Part shown: one piece after another, positions 43,600-50,117 of the stretch | Numbering within the stretch: position 1 is the first letter of the stretch | How the letters are laid out: each line of letters starts with the position of its first letter | NCBI GenBank assembly: GCA_009697455.1 | Contig: SHUI01000004.1 | Coordinates: 1-50,117, forward strand | Direction: 5' to 3' | DNA: 50,117 nucleotides | From: Bryobacterales bacterium | GTDB taxonomy: Bacteria; Acidobacteriota; Terriglobia; Bryobacterales; Bryobacteraceae | The notes under the pieces: model-generated | What the model was told of the DNA's origin: nothing | The model's input: only the letters and a program-made list of their open reading frames with translations | Database searches by the model: none | Position numbers and translations under genes: made by a program

Positions 43600-45381
43600 A
43601 TGGCTACCATCGCTGAGGAAACCCTGGCTGCCCGCGACTCCTTTGAGCGCGAGCACGATCGCACCGTTCGCGTTGAAATCGAAAAGTTCCGCACCTTCGC
43701 CGCATCCTATCTTGCGGGCACGATCACGGAAGACGAATTCCGCGGTTTCCGCCTTCGCTATGGCATCTACGGCCAGCGGCAGCCCGGCGTCCAAATGATT
43801 CGCTGCAAGTTTCCCGGCGGCATCCTTACAAGCAAGCAGGTCATGCAACTTGCTCGCGTTTCGGATGAGTACGGCGGGGGTCGCGCCCACCTCACCACAC
43901 GCCAGAATATTCAGTTTCACTTCGTCCCGCTCGCTCAGTGCGCCGACGCTATGCATCTGCTCGCCGACGAAGGCATGACTACGCGCGAGGCCTGCTTCAA
44001 CACCGTCCGGAACGTCACGGGCGATCCGCTCGCCGGTCTGCGCCGCAACGAAGCGTTTGACGTCCGCCCCTATACCCAGAAAGTCGCATACGCGTTCCTG
44101 CGCAAGGCGCTGACCGACAACCTGCCTCGCAAGTTCAAAATCGCATTCTCGGGCGATCCCGAAGACAGCATGTTGGGAACCATCCACGACGTAGGCCTTC
44201 GCGCCGTAATCAAGGATGGACGCCACGGTTTCAGGGTTCTTGTCGGCGGAGGGCTCGGACCGCTCCCCGTTGAAGCGCAAGTGCTCGACGAATTTCTTCC
44301 CGTGGAAAACGTGGTCAGCCGCATTGAGGCCGTGATCCGAGTCTTCAACAAACACGGCAACCGCGCCAACCGCAACAAGGCGCGCTTCAAGTTCGTGGTA
44401 AAAGAGCGCGGATTTGAGTGGGTTCGAGAGGCGATCGATAAAGAGTACGCCGATATTCTGGAGAGTGGCGGCATTCCGACGCCGGAACAGGTGCCTGAGG
44501 GTTTTGGCGGTTACCAGTCGCATCCGCAACCGCTCGGCCAAGGCGCGCTGTTGCCCGTGCTCGACGCGCACTCTCCGAACCACACCGAATACGACCGCTG
44601 GCTTGAGACGAACGTCTTCGAACAGCGCCAGACGGGTTACGCTTCGGCCGTTGTGCGGGTTGAGCAGGGTAACCTCACGAGCGAACAACTGCGCGGACTT
44701 GCGCGCCTCGCGGAAGACGCCGGAGACGGCGTGGTTCGGATCAATATCGACCAGAACCTGATTCTTTCGTTCATCCCGCTCGGACGCCTGAAAGCGTTTC
44801 ACGCGGCGCTCGCGCAGATTGGTCTGGGCGAAGGCGGCGCAAGGGAGATTTCGGACGTCGTCACCTGCCCAGGCGCTTACTCCTGTAATCTGGCGCTGAC
44901 CAAGTCGATGAACCTGGGCGCGGCGCTCTACAACGCGGTGAGGCATTTCGACGATCCGCAAGTGCGCAAGCTTTCCATCAAAGTAAGCGGATGCCCGAAC
45001 TCCTGCGGCCAGCACTGGACGGCCGATTTCGGCTTCTACGGCAACGCCCGCAAGGTGGCAGGACGCGATATTCCCTACTACCAGATGCTGCTTGGCGGCG
45101 CGCACGACGACACGGGAATCATGCGCTTCGGACTCGCGGTCCAAAGCATCCCCGCGCGCCTCGCGCCCGAAGCCGTGAAGCGCGTGGTGGATCACTACGC
45201 GAAGGACCGGCAGGCGGGAGAGAAGTTCCGCGACTACGTGCTCCGCCACAAGGTGGAGTTCTTCCGCAATCTCACGAGCGATCTCGCGAAGCCGCCCGAG
45301 TTGTTCCCCGAGATCTACCAGGATTGGGGCGACGACACCGCATTCTCGCTGCAACTTGGGCGCGGCGAGTGCGCGGCGTAA
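43600..45381 (+). CDS. Sulfite/nitrite reductase (siroheme, [4Fe-4S])
   Basis: A 593-residue ferredoxin-type assimilatory sulfite or nitrite reductase built from two ferredoxin-like and two siroheme-binding halves. The four Fe-S/siroheme cysteines are present: Cys423 and Cys429 (TCPGAYSC), Cys465 and Cys469 (GCPNSCG). GGGGGA lies about 10 nt before the ATG. It reduces sulfite to sulfide or nitrite to ammonia; the two cannot be separated from sequence alone, and no partner gene (cysJ/cysG, nitrate reductase) is in the window. Confidence 0.9.
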   Translation: MATIAEETLAARDSFEREHDRTVRVEIEKFRTFAASYLAGTITEDEFRGFRLRYGIYGQRQPGVQMIRCKFPGGILTSKQVMQLARVSDEYGGGRAHLTTRQNIQFHFVPLAQCADAMHLLADEGMTTREACFNTVRNVTGDPLAGLRRNEAFDVRPYTQKVAYAFLRKALTDNLPRKFKIAFSGDPEDSMLGTIHDVGLRAVIKDGRHGFRVLVGGGLGPLPVEAQVLDEFLPVENVVSRIEAVIRVFNKHGNRANRNKARFKFVVKERGFEWVREAIDKEYADILESGGIPTPEQVPEGFGGYQSHPQPLGQGALLPVLDAHSPNHTEYDRWLETNVFEQRQTGYASAVVRVEQGNLTSEQLRGLARLAEDAGDGVVRINIDQNLILSFIPLGRLKAFHAALAQIGLGEGGAREISDVVTCPGAYSCNLALTKSMNLGAALYNAVRHFDDPQVRKLSIKVSGCPNSCGQHWTADFGFYGNARKVAGRDIPYYQMLLGGAHDDTGIMRFGLAVQSIPARLAPEAVKRVVDHYAKDRQAGEKFRDYVLRHKVEFFRNLTSDLAKPPELFPEIYQDWGDDTAFSLQLGRGECAA

Positions 45382-45561
45382 GCACTGGCAGGAACTGTGG
45401 TAGTGGGGCAGGCTATCGTCGTTTGTGGCCCGCTGCATTTGCGGCAGATGGCAGGCGGCGAAAAACGATGTCCCTCGCGCAGCAGTATGCCGATGACTTT
45501 GCGCGGACCCGGAACCGATTCTCTTCTTCATGACGTTTGCGGAAGTGCGCGGAGCGCGCTG

Positions 45562-45678
45562 ATGCACGCGCGGGACGCCTGGATCGCCGCCACGGCGTTG
45601 ACGCTCGAAGGCCCACTGGCGACAAACAACCGGCGCGATTTTGAGCACATTCAGAAACTCCGGTTGCTCTCACTTTGA
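45562..45678 (+). pseudogene. VapC PIN-toxin C-terminal remnant
   Basis: The ORF at 45397-45678 ends in MHARDAWIAATALTLEGPL and then ATNNRRDFEHIQKLRLLSL. This is the C-terminal third of a VapC PIN domain with the catalytic Asp in DAWIAA and the NRRDFE block. The N-terminal two thirds of the frame (before about 45550) do not match, and no antitoxin is present. It is a remnant between nirA/cysI-like and purH, whose start is 31 bp downstream. Confidence 0.65.
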
Positions 45679-45708
45679 TGCAACGCGTAAGCCGGTATAC
45701 TTCAAAAG

Positions 45709-47250
45709 ATGCCGAAAATTGAACGTGTCTTGTTGAGCGTTACCGACAAGACGGGATTAATTGATTTCGCGCGCGGGCTGCGCGATCTGGGAGCGGAACT
45801 GCTCTCGACCGGAGGCACCGCGAAACTGCTGCGCGACTCGGGAATCGAGGTCCGCGACGTTTCCGAAGTGACCGGTTTCCCCGAAATGCTCGACGGCCGC
45901 GTCAAGACTATGCACCCGAAAATCACCGGCGGGATTCTCGCCGTGCGCGGGAACGAAGCGCACATGGCGGCGCTCGCCGCGCACGGGATCGCAGCCATCG
46001 ACATGGTGGTGGTCAACCTCTACGCTTTCGAGAAGGCCGCGGCGAAGCCTGACGCCGAAATCGCCGAACTGATCGAGAACATCGACATCGGCGGCCCAAC
46101 CATGATCCGCTCCGCTGCGAAGAATTTCCAGGACGTCGCCGTGGTCGTATCGCCCTCCGACTACACGCCGCTGCTCGAGGAGATGCGGGCGAACGCCGGC
46201 GCGCTTTCGCGCGATACCTGCTGGGAACTGGCGAAAAAGGCGTTCCGGACGACCGCGGATTACGACCGCGCGATCAGCGCAAGGCTTGCCCGCGTGGGCG
46301 AAACGGAAGCGTCCCCGCTGCCGCCGCTGCTCGACCTCCGCGCGGCGAGACTCGCCGGCCTGCGTTACGGCGAGAATCCGCATCAATCCGCCGCCCTCTA
46401 TGGCACGCCGGGTGAGGGAATCGCCGGAGCGGAGCAGTTTCAAGGCAAAGAGCTTTCCTACAATAACCTGGTTGATCTCGATGCCGCCTGGCAACTGGTC
46501 AATGAATTCGACGAACCTGCGTCCGCCATCGTCAAGCACACGAACCCCTGCGGGTGCGCGGAAGATCCAGGCGGCACGTTGGCCGCGAGCTACCGCAAGG
46601 CGTTCGCGTGCGATCCGGTTTCGGCGTTCGGCGGCGTGCTCGCGTTCAACCGCGCGCTTGACGGAGAGACGGCCGCCGAAGTCTCGAAGACTTTCATCGA
46701 GGCCATCGCCGCTCCCGGTTACACCGCCGAAGCGCGAGCCGCGCTCGCCTCGAAGAAAAATCTGCGCCTGCTTCGCGTCCCCGCGGGCGAGCCGGGCTTG
46801 GTCGTAAAGTCGATTTCGGGCGGCTTCCTTGCGCAGACGGCCGATGTGCACAGGCTCGGCCGTGAGCAGTGCGCGGTGAAGACAAAGCGCGCCCCGACGG
46901 ACGCGGAATGGGCGTCGCTCGAATTCGCCTGGAAAGTCGCCAAGCACGTGAAGTCGAACGCCGTCGTATATGCGCGCGACGGGCAGTCCGTTGGAGTAGG
47001 CGCGGGCCAGATGAGCCGCGTGGATTCAGTCAAGATCGGCGCTTCGAAAGCCGTGTTGCCGCTCGCGGGTTCGGTGATCGGCTCGGACGCCTTTTTCCCA
47101 TTTCCCGACGGGCTTGAAGAAGCGGCAAAGCACGGAATCACGGCCGCGATTCAGCCGGGCGGGTCCATCCGCGATGAAGACGTTATCGCCGCCGCGGACC
47201 GACTTGGGCTCGCGATGGTGTTTACCGGTGTGAGGCACTTCAGGCACTGA
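45709..47250 (+). CDS. purH: Bifunctional AICAR formyltransferase / IMP cyclohydrolase
   Basis: PurH catalyses the last two steps of purine synthesis. The 513-residue protein is full length. The N-terminal IMP cyclohydrolase domain carries LLSVTDKTGL, STGGTAKLL and RVKTMHPKITGG; the transformylase domain has RYGENPHQ, KHTNPCGCA, and DPVSAFGGV. The C-terminus ends FTGVRHFRH as expected. No purine genes flank it; a VapC remnant precedes it by 30 bp. Confidence 0.96.
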   Translation: MPKIERVLLSVTDKTGLIDFARGLRDLGAELLSTGGTAKLLRDSGIEVRDVSEVTGFPEMLDGRVKTMHPKITGGILAVRGNEAHMAALAAHGIAAIDMVVVNLYAFEKAAAKPDAEIAELIENIDIGGPTMIRSAAKNFQDVAVVVSPSDYTPLLEEMRANAGALSRDTCWELAKKAFRTTADYDRAISARLARVGETEASPLPPLLDLRAARLAGLRYGENPHQSAALYGTPGEGIAGAEQFQGKELSYNNLVDLDAAWQLVNEFDEPASAIVKHTNPCGCAEDPGGTLAASYRKAFACDPVSAFGGVLAFNRALDGETAAEVSKTFIEAIAAPGYTAEARAALASKKNLRLLRVPAGEPGLVVKSISGGFLAQTADVHRLGREQCAVKTKRAPTDAEWASLEFAWKVAKHVKSNAVVYARDGQSVGVGAGQMSRVDSVKIGASKAVLPLAGSVIGSDAFFPFPDGLEEAAKHGITAAIQPGGSIRDEDVIAAADRLGLAMVFTGVRHFRH

Positions 47251-47278
47251 GTGAGCCGCGTGGGGTATCCTGTCTTGA

Positions 47279-49345
47279 GTGAGCCTGACCTGGCTTCATA
47301 TCTCCGACTTCCACATCCGCGCCGGCGACCCGTATGATCGCGACGTCGTCCTGCACGCATTGGTCCAGTCTGTCGCCGGGTATGCCAAGCGCGGACGTGC
47401 TCCGGATCTGATCTTCGCCACCGGCGACATTGCCAATTCAGGAAAAGTGGATGAATACGAACTCGCCGGGCAGTTCTTCGACGACCTGCTCCGCGCCGCA
47501 AATCTGAACAAGACGCGCCTGTTCGTAATCCCTGGCAATCACGACGTGGATCGTGACTTTGGCGTGGGCCTTCAGCGGACTCTCGAGTCGCGCGAACAGG
47601 CCGACACCTACTTCCGCCCGGACCATCCCAAACCGCATCTCACCCAGAAAATGCGGGCATTTCTCGACTGGCACAACCGCTACTTCGACGGCATTCGCAT
47701 TGCGCCGCACAACTCCACCTGCGGTCCCGCGGAACGGGTCGACATCAACGGCCACCGGCTCGGCATTGTTCCCATCAATAGCGCGTTGTTCTGCCAAGGC
47801 GACGATGATAACGACAAGCTTTGGATTGGACGCCGTTGTCTCGATGCCGCCCTTGCCGAACTGCGGGCCCTCGAAACCGAGCTGAGTATCGCGCTGATTC
47901 ATCACCCGCTCGAATGGCTGAGCGAGATAGAAGGAGAGAACATTCAGGCGGCGTTAAGAGCCTCCGTCCACATTCTGCTGCGTGGGCATCTGCATAAGGC
48001 TCAAATTGACTCCGTCGCCTCGGCGGAAGGCGAGTTGCTTCGCTGTGCAGCCGGCGCCGCCTACCAAACCCGCAAGTGGCCGAATCGTGCGCTCTACGCC
48101 ACGTTCTCGAATGGATCGTTGACGGTCCACCCCATCCGCTACGAAGATTCTCCGCTCCCCACCTGGACCACCGACCCAAGCGTCTTTCCCCACCATGACA
48201 AACATGAGCGAAGCTTTCCGGTCCCGCGGCTGACCCCGTCCCACGCGGCCCCCGCGCCACCCGCTTCGGCGTCCCGCGTCTCCCCGCCGCCTCGATTCCG
48301 GAGCAATATCCCATCGCGCGGCAATCGTCCATTCGTCGGCCGCGAGGATCTGATCGCCCGCCTTGCAACCGTGCTGGGCGACCCCGGCGAGGGCGAGAAA
48401 GTCGTGGTTCTGCATGGCGAGCCCGGCGTTGGCAAGAGTGAGCTTGCGCGCGAGTACGCGCGGCGGCATCGCGGCAATTATGGCGGCGGTGCATTTTGGG
48501 TGGACGCCTCCACGGACTCAATCGCCATCCATCTTGCCGGCATCGGCAAGACGATTCTGGACCTCGATTTCCCTTCCGGTCTGCAACTGGAGGAACAGGG
48601 GCAAAGAACGTTTCTTAGCGTCGGACCCGAGCCTGTCCTTCTGATCTACGACAATGTGGTCTCCTTCGAGAAAACACAACAGTGGCTGCCGTTGAGCGGC
48701 ATGCCGTGTCACGTTCTCATCACAACGCTCGCGAACACCGAAGACGCGGCCTGGCCCTGGATCAGGGTCGATCCGCTGTCACGCGCGCAGTCCCTCGATT
48801 TAGTGAAGGAACTGACGGATGCCGGGTTTGCCGCGCGTTACGGGGAAACGATTACCGCGCACGCCGGCGGTCTTCCCGTGCAGATCGTCCCGGAGACCAC
48901 GACTCTGGCTTATGAACGGCGTCGCGGGCGCAGCCCCTCTCCGGGATCGGGTCTGGCGCGCGAGGCCGGAGACAGTTTTGACCGGGCCTACCAGCGGCTG
49001 GATCAACCTCCCCGGCTTCTTCTTCACGCCGCCGCGATCCTCAACCCGCAGCGCATACCGGCGGCTGAGCTCGCCCGGCACCTTCGCGACGGAATCGCTT
49101 GGAGTGACGCGGACGTGACACGAGCTCTCGATGCCTGCCTCGACCTTCACCTCCTCGACGGTACGCCCGATCCGCGCATGCACCAGTTGTTCGCCGGCTT
49201 CCTCCGTAAGAGGGTGCCTTCCGCCGATGACCAGACGGCATTGTCCCTGATTAGAGCGGCCCAAAAAGCGCGTTTCGTGGAACTCGCGGAAGCTCTCGCG
49301 GCGAATCCGGCGGACCCTGAGACGGCTGCCACCTTACTCAGCTAA
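47279..49345 (+). CDS. Calcineurin-like phosphoesterase - STAND NTPase
   Basis: A 688-codon ORF with an N-terminal metallophosphoesterase and a STAND ATPase. Residues about 1-270 show the five metal motifs: ISDFH, GDIAN, GNHD, HHPLEW, and GHLH. A Pro/Ser-rich linker (about 310-345) follows. The NB-ARC-like module starts RPFVGREDLIARL, with Walker A GEPGVGKSELA near residue 380 and Walker B LLIYDN near 455, then a winged-helix region with DACLDLHLLD. The frame ends at TAA 49343 right where a TPR sensor should begin, and TPR repeats continue in the same frame after it. The start is GTG 47279, giving the family beginning LTWLHISDFH. STAND proteins sense a ligand with their C-terminal repeats and fire an N-terminal effector, here a phosphoesterase or nuclease. 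Antiviral or cell-death function is inferred. Confidence 0.85.
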   Translation: MSLTWLHISDFHIRAGDPYDRDVVLHALVQSVAGYAKRGRAPDLIFATGDIANSGKVDEYELAGQFFDDLLRAANLNKTRLFVIPGNHDVDRDFGVGLQRTLESREQADTYFRPDHPKPHLTQKMRAFLDWHNRYFDGIRIAPHNSTCGPAERVDINGHRLGIVPINSALFCQGDDDNDKLWIGRRCLDAALAELRALETELSIALIHHPLEWLSEIEGENIQAALRASVHILLRGHLHKAQIDSVASAEGELLRCAAGAAYQTRKWPNRALYATFSNGSLTVHPIRYEDSPLPTWTTDPSVFPHHDKHERSFPVPRLTPSHAAPAPPASASRVSPPPRFRSNIPSRGNRPFVGREDLIARLATVLGDPGEGEKVVVLHGEPGVGKSELAREYARRHRGNYGGGAFWVDASTDSIAIHLAGIGKTILDLDFPSGLQLEEQGQRTFLSVGPEPVLLIYDNVVSFEKTQQWLPLSGMPCHVLITTLANTEDAAWPWIRVDPLSRAQSLDLVKELTDAGFAARYGETITAHAGGLPVQIVPETTTLAYERRRGRSPSPGSGLAREAGDSFDRAYQRLDQPPRLLLHAAAILNPQRIPAAELARHLRDGIAWSDADVTRALDACLDLHLLDGTPDPRMHQLFAGFLRKRVPSADDQTALSLIRAAQKARFVELAEALAANPADPETAATLLS

Positions 49346-50117
49346 CCGGTAGCCTCGGAACTCTGGGAGGATGCCGGGTGTCCGGTTTTGGTCGAGGAAG
49401 GGCGCACAATCGGTCGCGCTCTTAATGAGATCGGCCGATTCGCGGAAGCGCGGCCGTGGTACGAACGCGCGGTGGCGCAGGCCGAAAAAGGGGGCGTGCA
49501 CGGGCGCATCGACCTCGCGAGGCTGGGCAGCAGCCTGTATTAGGTGGGCTACTGCCTGTCGAGCACGGGGCAGTATGCGGAAGCGCGGCCGTGGTACGAA
49601 CGCGCGGTGGCGGAGGCCGAAAAAGGGGACGTGCACGGGCGCATCGACCACGAGAGCCTGGGCAGCAGCCTGCATCAGGTGGGCGACTGCCGGTTGAGCA
49701 CGGGGCAGTATGCGGAAGCGCGGCCGTGGTTCGAACGCGCGGTGGCGGAGAAAGAAAGAGGGGACGTGCACGGGCGCATCGACCACGCGAGCCTGGGCCG
49801 CAGCCTGCATCAGGTGGGCGACTGCCTGGCGAGAACGGGGCAGTATGCGAAAGCGCGGCCGTGGTTCGAACGCGCGGTGGCGGAGGCCGAAAAAGGGGAC
49901 ATGCACGGGCGCATCGACCACGCGAGCCTGGGCATCAGCCTGGGTTACGTGGGCAGCTGCCTGGCGAGCATGGGGCAGTATGCGGAAGCGCGACCGTGGT
50001 TCGAACGCGCGGTGGCGGAGAAGGAAAAAGGGGACGTGCACGGGCGCATCGACCACGCGAGCCTGGGCCGCAGCCTGCATCAGGTGGGCGACTGCCTGGC
50101 GAGAACGGGGCAGTATG
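49346..50117 (+). pseudogene. TPR sensor of the STAND protein, in frame after two stops
   Basis: After TAA 49343 the same reading frame continues with ELWEDAGCPVLVEEGRTIG and then TPR units GRFAEARPWYERAVAQAEKG and QYAEARPWFERAVAEKEKG. A second stop, TAG at 49541, sits where neighbouring copies have CAG (HQVGDC), a single C-to-T change. No other frame carries the TPR sequence. The gene is therefore a recent pseudogene, a split gene or a case of read-through or recoding. It runs off the window. Confidence 0.75.
49442..50117 (+). repeat. Near-identical 135-bp tandem repeats (TPR array)
   Basis: GCGGAAGCGCGGCCGTGG or a one-base variant recurs at 49442, 49577, 49712, 49847 and 49982, an exact 135-bp step (45 codons). 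At least five units are visible, with a sixth beginning at the window edge. The copies differ by only a few bases, far less than expected for an old TPR domain, so recent duplication or gene conversion is likely. A 248-codon antisense ORF (49334-50080) is open only because the unit length is a multiple of three. Confidence 0.9.

Noticed and set aside
43573-45648. 691-aa minus-strand ORF
   Set aside because: Antisense to the sulfite/nitrite reductase, which has all Fe-S/siroheme cysteines.
49334-50080. 248-aa minus-strand repeat protein
   Set aside because: Mirror of the TPR array; open only because the 135-bp unit is divisible by three, and the plus-strand frame shows the TPR pattern.

Overview
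The window is GC-rich, densely coded bacterial DNA that looks like an Acidobacteriota chromosome, probably Bryobacterales/Solibacter-like. That placement is inferred from an Oar-type TonB-dependent receptor with an N-terminal carboxypeptidase-regulatory domain, a DUF1800/DUF1501 pair with Ig-like repeats, a Tat-exported SelA-like PLP protein and a PEP-CTERM protein. No rRNA, tRNA, CRISPR array or complete insertion sequence was recognised.

Layout. 1-4.7 kb: a two-gene minus-strand cassette with a metacaspase followed by an 1102-aa protein that joins an alpha/beta-hydrolase (lipase-like) domain to a CHAT caspase-fold protease. 5.1-11.1 kb: recA, a TonB-dependent receptor and a SelA-like protein (all minus). 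11.6-14.7 kb: a GAF/histidine-kinase/receiver protein that has lost its phosphorylation residues, a small secreted protein, and a Phd-VapC-type toxin-antitoxin pair. 15.0-20.7 kb: a tightly coupled plus-strand operon (MazG, GNAT, OSBS/N-succinylamino acid racemase, EamA, MFS) ending at a strong terminator, then an SDR. 21.1-27.0 kb: DUF1800 and DUF1501 secreted proteins and an ABC-F ATPase (minus). 27.0-31.3 kb: a lipoprotein, a DUF4258 remnant, a Spy-like periplasmic protein, YtxH, an MBL hydrolase and a cupin (plus). 31.4-35.0 kb: a broken VOC protein, ROK, SthA and a PEP-CTERM protein. 35.0-36.9 kb: a decayed locus with a transposase fragment next to a frameshifted sensor kinase whose ATPase domain is missing and whose C-terminus is a Fis-type HTH. 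37.0-43.5 kb: SDR, GNAT, MFS, gamma-glutamyltransferase, creatininase-family protein, DUF2277 and ssb. 43.6-47.3 kb: sulfite/nitrite reductase, a VapC remnant and purH. 47.3-50.1 kb: a STAND NTPase with an N-terminal calcineurin-like phosphoesterase, followed in the same frame, but past two stop codons, by a nearly identical 135-bp (45-aa) TPR array that runs off the window.

Housekeeping genes (recA, mazG, ssb, purH, sthA, sulfite/nitrite reductase) are interleaved with conflict-type genes: the caspase pair, the STAND-TPR protein, the TA pair and at least two toxin remnants. The likeliest poorly described systems are the metacaspase + hydrolase-CHAT cassette and the phosphoesterase-STAND-TPR locus with its homogenised sensor repeats. 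Four decayed loci (VOC, transposase, sensor kinase, VapC) were read from frames that the ORF track shows only partly or not at all.
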